Assembly (NCBI GenBank): GCA_021791615.1
Contig: JAJYWG010000260.1
Span: forward strand, 1 to 9,167
DNA: 9,167 nt
Reading direction: 5' to 3'
From: Actinomycetes bacterium
GTDB taxonomy: Bacteria; Actinomycetota; Acidimicrobiia; Acidimicrobiales; RAAP-2
The stretch's first letter is position 1. Every line of letters begins with the position of its first letter. Made by a program: the position numbers and the translations under genes. The notes below the pieces were generated by a model. That model saw only the letters and a program-made list of their open reading frames with translations. It did no database searches and was not told where the DNA came from. Positions 1-5,090 of the stretch are shown piece after piece.

Positions 1-70
1 ACGTCGTCATGGTGCGGTTGGTCATGTCACCCTCTCCCTCGTCGCTGCCGTCGCAGTAGTAACGAATCAC
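1..70 (-). CDS. 5' end of an unknown leftward gene (runs off the left edge)
   Basis: Only the start is visible, so no function can be given. Reading leftwards, a GTG at 70-68 overlaps the TGA stop of the upstream transglycosylase gene (GTGA) and opens a frame to the window edge beginning VIRYYCDGSDEGEGDMTNRT. An alternative start in the same frame is the ATG at 25-23, which has a purine-rich AGGGAGAGGG 4 bases upstream, a good ribosome-binding site. The 4-base overlap is the junction type used elsewhere in this operon, which favours the GTG. The SD-like run favours the ATG. It would be the last visible gene of the operon that starts near 1898. The frame is probably real, but the start is undecided. 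Confidence 0.42.
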   Translation of the reverse strand, partial: MIRYYCDGSDEGEGDMTNRTMTT

Positions 71-546
71 CCCCAGCACCTCTCGCTCGATGCCCACGCT
101 TCGATCCCCTGGACCTGCCACAACCGGAATGCGTCCTCGACCTGGACAAGCGGATCGTCACTCGTCTCCCCCTCCACCTGGAACAACCCGAAGCTCGACC
201 CGTTGACGGCACTCGGGTTGTCGGTTGACTCGCAGAAGGCCACCCGGATCATGAGCGGTCCGTCCCACGGGAGCGCAAGAGTCGCTTGCTGCCATGTCTC
301 ACTCGCCACGTCTGGCCTCGGCGGCTGAGGGGGAGGCGCCGGCGCTGGAACGCCTGGCACCAATCGCAAGTGAGCCAATGTCGGAGGTGTGGGCAGTGCT
401 GCCCGCAAGAGCTCGAACGGGTACACGCCGGTGCGGTCCTCTCCACCCACGGCTTTTGGTCGGATCGCTTCGAACGGTGATCGTGACAGGCATAGTGCTC
501 CAATCAGAACCGCGAGTGCTGCGGCGAGAGCGAACCTGGTCCGCAT
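67..546 (-). CDS. Anchored lytic transglycosylase / lysozyme-like protein
   Basis: This 159-aa protein probably cleaves peptidoglycan glycan strands. Residues 7-20 form a hydrophobic segment after an Arg-containing N-terminus: a signal peptide or, since no convincing cleavage site or lipobox is seen, a membrane anchor. A proline-rich linker follows (about 66-78). The C-terminal domain (about 97-159) has the SLT/lysozyme-like signature: CEST with the likely catalytic Glu106, NPSAVNGSSFGLFQV (110-124), then a helix and W...CW at the end. Cys105 and Cys157 could form a disulfide. The domain is short, like actinobacterial Rpf/SLT-type domains. SD GGGAGG lies 4 bases before the ATG. Tectiviruses such as PRD1 carry a virion transglycosylase (P7) for genome entry, and the same role is inferred here. 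A lysis role is also possible, and no holin was recognised beside it. Confidence 0.8.
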   Translation of the reverse strand: MRTRFALAAALAVLIGALCLSRSPFEAIRPKAVGGEDRTGVYPFELLRAALPTPPTLAHLRLVPGVPAPAPPPQPPRPDVASETWQQATLALPWDGPLMIRVAFCESTDNPSAVNGSSFGLFQVEGETSDDPLVQVEDAFRLWQVQGIEAWASSERCWG

Positions 547-621
547 GACGCCTCCCTTCGTCGGGCGCTAGAGCGCCTCCCTCTGCTCGGTGTGCGGACC
601 CGAAGAGCGAGCCCGTCTACG

Positions 622-855
622 TCAGGCCGTCTCCTCGTGCTCATCGGCGTTCTTGCGGCAGAGGCCGTAGACGCCGGCTGCCGACATCTGCACGATGGCG
701 GCGACCTGTCGATAGGTCGCCCCTCGCTTTATCGCTCGCTGTATGGCAACGTTGCGAGCCTCTCGGGCATTCAAGGCTGCTTCCGCAGCCCGGAGGTGCG
801 TCGCCTGCGCACGCTCCAGGGCTGCGATCGCAGCGGCCAACGGGTTTCGTGGCAT
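622..855 (-). CDS. Small helix-turn-helix protein
   Basis: A 77-aa protein whose ATG (855-853) overlaps the upstream stop as TGATG, which sets the start. An upstream extension of the same frame (to 1113) is only a shadow of the neighbouring gene. Residues 5-44 are a long Ala/Arg/Glu-rich helix (ALERAQATHLRAAEAALNAR), possibly a dimerising coil. Residues about 45-68 (GATYRQVAAIVQMSAAGVYG) look like a helix-turn-helix of the resolvase or sigma-region-4 type, with the pattern T/S-Y-x-x-[VI]-A-x-x-[VL]-x-[VM]-S. A DNA-binding regulatory role is inferred; the target is unknown. It sits in the leftward operon after the WhiB-like and 164-aa genes, so it is probably co-expressed with them. Confidence 0.75.
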   Translation of the reverse strand: MPRNPLAAAIAALERAQATHLRAAEAALNAREARNVAIQRAIKRGATYRQVAAIVQMSAAGVYGLCRKNADEHEETA

Positions 856-1349
856 CAGAACCGATCTTCTCCCGTTCCGACAGGGGCCTTCGCTGCCACG
901 ATGTCCATCGGTCGGCGTCCGTTCTTCGTCTCCTCGTCGGCCAAGACGATCTTCAGCCACTGGGGAAGCCAGCCACGAGCGTCGGCGATGGCAAGCTTCA
1001 TGCACACGCTCGCTGCCCCACACGTGAGCACGCGGACCTCTCCATCGGCGTCCGCCACCCGGAACACCCCGAAGAAAGGCAATCCTTCGCCCTGGACCTG
1101 GCTCGGGCGCCACTCAGCCGAAAGGAACTGCAGAGGCACCCCGATCATGTCCTTTGCGTGCAGGGTCTCCTCGACCCCGAAGAGCTCCTCGGCGCTCGCC
1201 GCCCCGATCTGACGGGCGACGATCCGAGCCGCTACCTCCTCGGGGTCATCTTCGAAGAGGATCTGCGCTTCGTCGGGGTTGAGGAACCACTTCACCACGT
1301 CGTTCGACTGGGCGGAACCGCTCACGGTCACCATCTCACCGGTCATCAT
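855..1349 (-). CDS. Unknown 164-aa protein, possibly replication-associated
   Basis: I do not recognise this firmly. The ATG at 1349 overlaps the WhiB-like gene's stop (ATGA), and a second in-frame ATG follows at once. Residues 34-58 are an acidic/alanine helix region (DDPEEVAARIVARQIGAASA). Residues 70-135 look like a compact alpha/beta domain with alternating strands: GVPLQFLSAEWRPS (70-83), PFFGVFRVADADGEVRVLTC (91-110), then GAASVCMKLAIADARGWLP. The C-terminus is polar. The strand pattern and a Gly-rich turn resemble small phage or plasmid proteins of actinobacteria sometimes suspected to be ssDNA-binding, but I see no diagnostic motif. Two cysteines (110, 116) lie close together without a zinc-binding pattern. 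The context is regulatory and enzymatic genes, not virion genes. The gene is certain; any function is speculation. Confidence 0.72.
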   Translation of the reverse strand: MMTGEMVTVSGSAQSNDVVKWFLNPDEAQILFEDDPEEVAARIVARQIGAASAEELFGVEETLHAKDMIGVPLQFLSAEWRPSQVQGEGLPFFGVFRVADADGEVRVLTCGAASVCMKLAIADARGWLPQWLKIVLADEETKNGRRPMDIVAAKAPVGTGEDRF

Positions 1350-1666
1350 CTGCTCGCTTTCTCCGACATCGCCCTGACATCGGGACCGACCAGCGTCGCA
1401 CGTTGGTCGGTCTCGACCTCAGTCGATATGACAAGGCGCCCTCCGTAGATGGCACCGAACACCTCGAACCGCTCGCCCCACGCCCCACACGCGTCCCGGA
1501 TCGGGCACCCTTCACAGATCGGGGCGACCCGGTCCACGAAGTCGACGAGCCACGAGAGATGGCGCATGGACTGCCAGCCCGGCCGGAGCTGCACCGGAGA
1601 GACGAACCACGCAGCCGGGTAGCCCCGGCAGGCTGCTTGCCTCCAATCGGGAGGAGGGGGGATCAT
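1346..1666 (-). CDS. WhiB-like Fe-S cluster transcriptional regulator
   Basis: This 106-aa protein has the layout of the WhiB family. Four cysteines lie at 13 (AACRG), 51, 54 (ICEGC) and 60 (DACGAW), the C-Xn-C-X2-C-X5-C arrangement that binds a [4Fe-4S] cluster. They are followed by GAIYGG (71-76), matching the conserved G-[IV]-W-G-G turn with Tyr in place of Trp. WhiB proteins bind the primary sigma factor and modulate promoters; phage members can act on host WhiB regulons. The C-terminal tail after the turn is not the usual basic AT-hook-like stretch, and is instead mixed and partly acidic (STEVETDQRA), so DNA binding may be weak. Its ATG overlaps the previous stop (ATGA) and its own stop overlaps the next start, making it a coupled operon member. 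The family limits the host to Actinobacteria. Confidence 0.9.
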   Translation of the reverse strand: MIPPPPDWRQAACRGYPAAWFVSPVQLRPGWQSMRHLSWLVDFVDRVAPICEGCPIRDACGAWGERFEVFGAIYGGRLVISTEVETDQRATLVGPDVRAMSEKASR

Positions 1667-1878
1667 GCCTCGAGGGGGGATCCGTCTGGCAGGTAGAAGA
1701 AGTCGGTCTTCCCGAGCAGGCGCCGGATCTCGATGGCCTGGAGGGGGCTGACTACGATCGCTGCCGGGCCGAGCATGATGAAGACGTGATCGCCGGGCTT
1801 GTCGCGGTCCTTCTTTCCGATGACCACCTCGGGGACAACGTCCCGGTCTACGAAGATCGTGCCGTACATCCTGGCCAT
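1663..1878 (-). CDS. Unknown 71-aa protein, first gene of the leftward operon
   Basis: I do not recognise this protein. It is soluble-looking and mixed alpha/beta: residues 5-20 (YGTIFVDRDVVPEVVIG) and 31-43 (HVFIMLGPAAIVV) look like beta strands, then SPLQAIEIRRLLG (44-56) looks like a helix, and the C-terminus is short and acidic. There is no signal peptide or membrane segment. The start is well supported: SD AAAGGAG lies 5 bases before the ATG, and a promoter lies at 1905-1934. It is the first gene after the promoter-operator region, a place often held by small regulators, and it overlaps the WhiB-like gene by 4 bases. A regulatory or accessory role with WhiB is possible but not shown. Confidence 0.75.
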   Translation of the reverse strand: MARMYGTIFVDRDVVPEVVIGKKDRDKPGDHVFIMLGPAAIVVSPLQAIEIRRLLGKTDFFYLPDGSPLEA

Positions 1879-1888
1879 GGTCGCTCCT

Positions 1889-1947
1889 TTGTTCTGTTAG
1901 GTGAACAATACACTGAGGCCCGTCGAGGTGTCAACCCCGCCTAACAG
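1889..1947. promoter_or_regulatory. Candidate operator: two inverted repeats around the leftward promoter
   Basis: Two perfect inverted repeats are visible. TTGTTC-N8-GAACAA (1889-1908) overlaps the -10 box and the predicted start site. CTGTTAGG (1894-1901) and CCTAACAG (1940-1947) form an 8-base pair of arms that bracket the whole promoter, 38 bases apart. Placement over -10/+1 and on both sides of a promoter is typical of a repressor, possibly with looping. The binding protein is unknown; the HTH protein (622-855) and the RHH-like protein (5750-5923) are candidates. Confidence 0.5.
1905..1934 (-). promoter_or_regulatory. Sigma-70-type promoter of the leftward operon
   Basis: On the minus strand a perfect -35 TTGACA (1934-1929) is followed by an 18-base spacer and a -10 TATTGT (1910-1905, 4 of 6 matches). 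Transcription would begin near 1898, leaving a leader of about 20 bases with SD AAAGGAG in front of the 71-aa gene. It is the best consensus promoter in the window. Confidence 0.7.
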
Positions 1948-1960
1948 CCAGGACGCAAGA

Positions 1961-3250
1961 TCAGTTCGGGAGGACCCTCAGGTAGAGCGGTGACTGACCA
2001 GCGGTGAGGAGAGAGATGTCGGTCTCGTCTGGCTGGACCAAGATGGTCCCGGCTGTCGAACCGGCCACCGTGGCAGCGACTGACAGTTGGATCCCGACGA
2101 ATGGCGTGAGCCCGTCGACCACAAAGGTCATCGAGTACTGCCCTGCGGCACCGGCGACGAAGGGAGCTGCGCTCGGAGTGGCGCCGCTGTTCACCAAGAT
2201 CGAGAGCCCCACACCAGCCGAGAGGGCAGCTTCGATCTCGACCAAGATCGACGAACTGGTGGGTGTGACGTACGTCTCCGTGAACGCCAAGGGGTTCCAC
2301 GTGCCGTCCGTCCCGGTAGCCACTTCGGCAAGGGTGCTCGTGGTCGGCGGTGGGACGCCGAGGGAGGGGAGCCCGGTGTCCTCGACGGCCAGGACGCTGC
2401 GGATGGTGACAAGCTCGTAGCCGCTCGTTCCGTCGCGATAGACGTAGTACGACCAGAGCGGCCCCGGTTCGTAGGGCTGTACGGTCGCGGTCTCGGTGAA
2501 CTGAATCTGGGACCACGTGATCGAGACGCCGTTCGCAACGGTTCCATAGCACGTCGGGACCACCACGACCTCGGTCACCCCGGAAGGAGCCGTCCAGGTG
2601 GTCGAGAGGACGCTGTTCGTCCCCTCCGGTTGCAGACCTATGTTGAAGTACGTGACGGTATTGCCGGGGTCGATGAGGAGGACCGTGGGGATGGGCACGC
2701 CGCTCCCCACGGGATTGTCGATGGCGGCGGACAACGTGTAGCTGGCGCCGGGCGTCACGGCGATGACCTGGGATGCCAGCATGTGGTTCGTCGAGATCGT
2801 GCCGTTCCCGGTCCACACCAACGCCGCGGAGTCGGTGCCGGGGTTCGTGACGTTCAACTCGCCCGGTCCCGACCCGAATGTGAAATCGTACCCATCGGAG
2901 ATGTTGTTGGCCCAGGTCGCCCCGACCGCTTGGGTGACATAGGTGAGGTTCGAGTCGTAGACGAGGTTCCCCGCCGCCCCGGCCGGCAACGGCGGGGCTG
3001 CCCAGGAGACGAGGTTGTAGTCCGTCGTAGACAGCGTGGCGACCCCGGTCGTGGTCGAGCCTGCCGGCGAAGGTGCGGTCTGTCCGCCAAAGTTGCCGAC
3101 CGCTGTGATCTCGTACGACCAGGTAGTCGTCCCCGTCGCCCCGACGGGTGTGACCGTGGGGGCGGTGGGAGTCGAGATCAGTGAGGAGTAGAAGGCGGCC
3201 TCGGCGAGCGGTTTGCCGCCCGAGGATGCCTGCGGGACGAGCACTCCCAT
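1961..3250 (-). CDS. Modular beta-rich spike / receptor-binding candidate
   Basis: This 429-aa protein has no signal or membrane segment and is rich in Thr, Ser, Val, Gly and Pro. Residues about 28-98 look like the first half of an Fn3-type module (TTTWSYEITAVGNFGGQTAP at 41-60, then VSWAAPPLPAGAAG at 81-94). Residues about 100-258 form a separate beta-sandwich-like section resembling carbohydrate-binding modules (SQVIAVTPGASYTLSAAI at 160-177; TTWTAPSGVTEVVVVP at 217-232). The Fn3-like pattern then resumes at 265-292 with LWSYYVYRDGTSGYELVTI and DTG, as if the middle section were inserted in a loop. A third beta domain (about 305-429) ends the protein. Such modules are common in phage fibres, so host-surface binding is inferred. 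Its ATG follows the upstream stop after one base (TGAGATG) with little SD, so translation is probably coupled to the 174-aa gene. Confidence 0.8.
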   Translation of the reverse strand: MGVLVPQASSGGKPLAEAAFYSSLISTPTAPTVTPVGATGTTTWSYEITAVGNFGGQTAPSPAGSTTTGVATLSTTDYNLVSWAAPPLPAGAAGNLVYDSNLTYVTQAVGATWANNISDGYDFTFGSGPGELNVTNPGTDSAALVWTGNGTISTNHMLASQVIAVTPGASYTLSAAIDNPVGSGVPIPTVLLIDPGNTVTYFNIGLQPEGTNSVLSTTWTAPSGVTEVVVVPTCYGTVANGVSITWSQIQFTETATVQPYEPGPLWSYYVYRDGTSGYELVTIRSVLAVEDTGLPSLGVPPPTTSTLAEVATGTDGTWNPLAFTETYVTPTSSSILVEIEAALSAGVGLSILVNSGATPSAAPFVAGAAGQYSMTFVVDGLTPFVGIQLSVAATVAGSTAGTILVQPDETDISLLTAGQSPLYLRVLPN

Positions 3251-3251
3251 C

Positions 3252-3776
3252 TCAGCCGGCCCCGATGATCGCCGACTTCGACTTCCACAGGCGCAGTTGC
3301 AGCCCTACGAAGAGAGTCGTGTTATCCGTGATTGACCCGAAAGCCACCAACGTCTCGCCGGAAGCGAGCTGCGGGGCGCTGTTCGACCCATCGGTGATGA
3401 CGACCGGAGCAACTGTCCCCGAGACCGGCAGGAAGAACTCGACCGTCGAGAGGGTGGGACCGTTCCGGGAGAAGTAGAGCTCGCCGCCCTGGAGGGGGGA
3501 GGCAGGAGAGTACCCGACAGCGGTCACACGGACCCGATGGATGAACGCTTCGAACCCGACGGGGACTTGGTAGACGAGGGCGCCCGGTCCGGAACTTCCT
3601 CCTCCGATGTTTCCTGATGCGTCGGACGTGAGCTCGGTGGTCGCCTTGATGATCGTGGGAGCCGGGGGGTCGAGATCCCGGAGGAACTTCCGGAGGCTCT
3701 GGAGCTCTTCGGCAAGCTCGCTTTGGGTTAGGAGCTCGATCGTGACGCCAGCTCGGAGTTCGGTTTCTGCCACCAT
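3252..3776 (-). CDS. Virion structural protein candidate (penton or spike base)
   Basis: This 174-aa protein begins with a helical, coiled-coil-like segment (about 13-36: ELLTQSELAEELQSLRKFLR), then a short Pro-rich hinge (DPPAPT), then a beta-rich domain (about 42-172) with a Gly/Ser-rich loop (NIGGGSSGPGALVYQVPVG) and strand repeats such as GGELYFSRNG and TTLFVGLQLRLWKSK. This is compatible with a small jelly-roll. In DJR viruses the penton is a single jelly-roll and spikes sit on it; pairing with the downstream 429-aa protein suggests a vertex complex, which is inference. The first ATG is only one base from a perfect AGGAGG, and the next codon is GTG (3773-3771) at a better 4-base spacing, so initiation may occur at the GTG, giving 173 aa. 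It is transcribed from the divergent region at 3777-3813. Confidence 0.75.
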   Translation of the reverse strand: MVAETELRAGVTIELLTQSELAEELQSLRKFLRDLDPPAPTIIKATTELTSDASGNIGGGSSGPGALVYQVPVGFEAFIHRVRVTAVGYSPASPLQGGELYFSRNGPTLSTVEFFLPVSGTVAPVVITDGSNSAPQLASGETLVAFGSITDNTTLFVGLQLRLWKSKSAIIGAG

Positions 3777-3813
3777 TCCTCCTGGAACGAGATGTCGTGA
3801 CTATGCTAGTCCT
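3777..3813. promoter_or_regulatory. Divergent promoter with a 13-bp palindrome
   Basis: Only 37 bases separate the leftward and rightward starts. Their core is the palindrome GACTA-TGC-TAGTC (3799-3811), which contains a -10-like box on both strands. TATGCT (3802-3807, plus) lies 6 bases before the ATG at 3814, so transcription would start at or beside the A of the ATG: a leaderless mRNA, consistent with the lack of any SD there. TAGCAT (3808-3803, minus) would give a leader of about 20 bases containing AGGAGG. No clear -35 box is seen on either side. The symmetry could also make it an operator. Confidence 0.5.
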
Positions 3814-4134
3814 ATGGCCACGCTGTCTGCGAAGGCACGCAACAAGCTCAGCGACCGAGACTTCGCCATCCCCGAGCGACGTGCCTATCCCATCCAGGAC
3901 ATCGCCCATGCTCGGGATGCGCTTGCCCGAGTCTCCGCCTATGGGACCCCCGAAGAGAAGAAGCGTGTTCACGAGGCGGTCCGGCGTCGGTACCCGGCGC
4001 TGTGGAAGCGGCACGAGGAGTACCGGGGGAACCGCGTGATCTTGCGCAAGTTCAAGGATCCCGAGGGCAAGGAGTACCGGCAGGCGGTCGTGCGACATCG
4101 TGGACGAGTGACCGAACGAGTGAAGGAGAAGTAG
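3814..4134 (+). CDS. Small basic protein, DUF6582-like, probably leaderless
   Basis: This 106-aa protein is rich in Arg, Lys and Glu. Residues 1-62 follow a pattern I know from many phage and actinobacterial proteins of unknown function (the DUF6582 type): LSDRDFAIPERRAYPIQDI (12-30), HARDALARVSAYGTPEEKKR (32-51), then VHEAVRRRYPAL. The tail (63-106) is very basic and could bind nucleic acid. In tailed phages the domain is often near capsid or head genes, but its role is not known to me. The ATG at 3814 was chosen because it starts the domain exactly and lies 6 bases after a -10-like TATGCT. The frame stays open upstream to 3607, but that part is antisense to the 174-aa gene. It is the first gene of the rightward operon. 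Confidence 0.78.
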   Translation: MATLSAKARNKLSDRDFAIPERRAYPIQDIAHARDALARVSAYGTPEEKKRVHEAVRRRYPALWKRHEEYRGNRVILRKFKDPEGKEYRQAVVRHRGRVTERVKEK

Positions 4135-4136
4135 AG

Positions 4137-4340
4137 ATGGCCGGCATCGACGATCTGTCTGTGGAACAGCTTGAGGAGCTGCTCAAGCGCAAGAAGACGG
4201 GCAAGCGTGTACGCGTCCGGGAGTACGAGGTCGACGAGAGCGACTTCCGGAGCTGGTTTGGCATCGGCGAGAAGAGCGCCGAGGCAGACGACGACTCCGA
4301 GGAAGAGGAGCCGAAGAAGCGCCGGGGATGGTTCGAGTGA
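4137..4340 (+). CDS. Unknown 67-aa charged protein
   Basis: I do not recognise this protein. The ATG at 4137 lies 2 bases after the previous stop and has GGAG 8 bases upstream; the longer upstream frame is a shadow. The sequence has an N-terminal helix (IDDLSVEQLEELLKRKK, 4-20), a basic patch (TGKRVRVREY), a hydrophobic turn (DFRSWFGIG, 36-44), a strongly acidic run (EADDDSEEEE, 49-58) and a basic/aromatic end (KKRRGWFE). Mixed acidic and basic ends suit a small scaffold or adaptor, but nothing proves it. It sits between the DUF6582-like gene and a 63-aa gene, all tightly coupled. Confidence 0.68.
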   Translation: MAGIDDLSVEQLEELLKRKKTGKRVRVREYEVDESDFRSWFGIGEKSAEADDDSEEEEPKKRRGWFE

Positions 4341-4519
4341 AGATGCTCGAGTTCATGGAAGCTCTCGGTCAGGTGGGCTTCGAGGCGGGCTGGGGGCTCG
4401 AATCGGCCACCGAGACCGAGATGGTCTTCGACGACTCCGGGCGCTTCCGTAGCGTGAAGGCCATCCGCACCACCGAGGATCATAAGATCGTCGTCGTACT
4501 CGGGGATGCCGATGGCTGA
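4328..4519 (+). CDS. Unknown protein of about 60 aa
   Basis: I do not recognise this protein. Three in-frame starts are possible: ATG 4328, GTG 4337 (which overlaps the upstream TGA as GTGA) and ATG 4343. The first and second use the GGGG before 4328 differently, and the junction style of this element favours 4337. The core from residue 6 reads MLEFMEALGQVGFEAGWGLE, a helix followed by a short strand region, then FDDSGRFRSVKAIRTTEDHK and a hydrophobic strand IVVVLGD, which is a small alpha/beta fold. It has no cysteines and no membrane segment. It is co-transcribed with the zinc-finger gene, overlapping its start by 14 bases. Confidence 0.62.
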   Translation: MVRVKMLEFMEALGQVGFEAGWGLESATETEMVFDDSGRFRSVKAIRTTEDHKIVVVLGDADG

Positions 4520-5090
4520 GGTCGTTTTCGGGGACGAGGGGTGGGACGTGCTCGAGCCCCCCCCTCCCCCCCCGAAGTTCAAGTCTCCTTCGGGCAGCGA
4601 GACCCCCGAGAAGGTCTGTGATGTCTGCGGCCGGGAGTTCAAGTCCATCGGCGGCATGAAGCGTCACCGCTCCCAGGTCCACGGCATCGGGACCGACGAC
4701 GGTGCAAAGCCGCACCCCGTCACCAGCGGGTCCAAGGAAGTGCTGCGGCAGCAGGCCGACGCCTTTTCCATGTTCTTCTACGGGCTTCTCGGTGGGCTCC
4801 TCGCTCAAGTCGATCCCGTCTGCGGGGCTGGTCTCCAAGCGTGCCAGCAGGGCGCCGCCGAGGCGTGGTACCAGGCTGCTCTTGTCAATCCCACCGTGGC
4901 GAAGATCATCCGGTCTACGGAGTCCGTGGGTGTGTGGGGGATGCTCTTCGGGGCTCACCTCCCCCTCATCGAAGCGGTCCGGCAACATCATCTGACGCCG
5001 CATCCTCGGCCGGAAGAGGTCGAGATCCCCGATGACGCAGTCTTCGCCCAGAGCTATGAGAACGCCGCCGACGCCGCAACAGCAGGCTGA
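4506..5090 (+). CDS. C2H2 zinc-finger protein
   Basis: This 194-aa protein carries one classical zinc finger: Cys38-X2-Cys41-X12-His54-X4-His59, with KVCDVCGREFKSIGGMKRHR and SQVHG after it. The Phe at 45 and a helix with basic residues are in the expected places. Before it is a run of six prolines (18-23). After a linker, residues 77-162 form a helical domain with hydrophobic stretches (FSMFFYGLLGGLLAQVDPVC, 88-106; VGVWGMLFGAHLPLIEAV, 141-158) and a NPTVAKII segment. I have the impression that this domain recurs in actinobacterial phage proteins, but I cannot name it. DNA or protein binding is inferred for the finger. The ATG at 4506 (a second at 4512) overlaps the preceding gene. The 3' end overlaps the ATPase gene by 35 to 59 bases, an unusually long overlap. 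Confidence 0.85.
   Translation: MPMAEVVFGDEGWDVLEPPPPPPKFKSPSGSETPEKVCDVCGREFKSIGGMKRHRSQVHGIGTDDGAKPHPVTSGSKEVLRQQADAFSMFFYGLLGGLLAQVDPVCGAGLQACQQGAAEAWYQAALVNPTVAKIIRSTESVGVWGMLFGAHLPLIEAVRQHHLTPHPRPEEVEIPDDAVFAQSYENAADAATAG
4557..4573 (+). repeat. Two C8 homopolymers in the zinc-finger gene
   Basis: Eight C, one T and eight C in a row encode the six prolines at residues 18-23. Tracts this long can slip during replication or transcription and are also prone to sequencing error. The open frame continues correctly on both sides here, so the length shown is in frame. Confidence 0.85.

Noticed and set aside
549..582. Direct repeat CGCCTCCCT at 549-557 and 574-582, and the palindrome GGCGCTAGAGCGCC at 564-577
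   Set aside because: The first copy is the SD of the transglycosylase gene and the second may be a decayed or chance copy. The palindrome leaves only a 2-base loop and no U-run follows, so neither an operator nor a terminator is convincing.
1941..2816. Second minus-strand frame (291 codons) within the spike gene
   Set aside because: It is rich in Arg, His and Asp, as expected for a +1 shadow of a Thr/Gly/Val-rich gene, and it ends in the promoter region of the next operon.
2087..3184. Plus-strand open frame of 365 codons opposite the spike gene
   Set aside because: Composition is Arg/Gly/Asp-dominated, typical of an antisense GC-rich shadow. The minus-strand frame has a clear modular protein with a coupled start.
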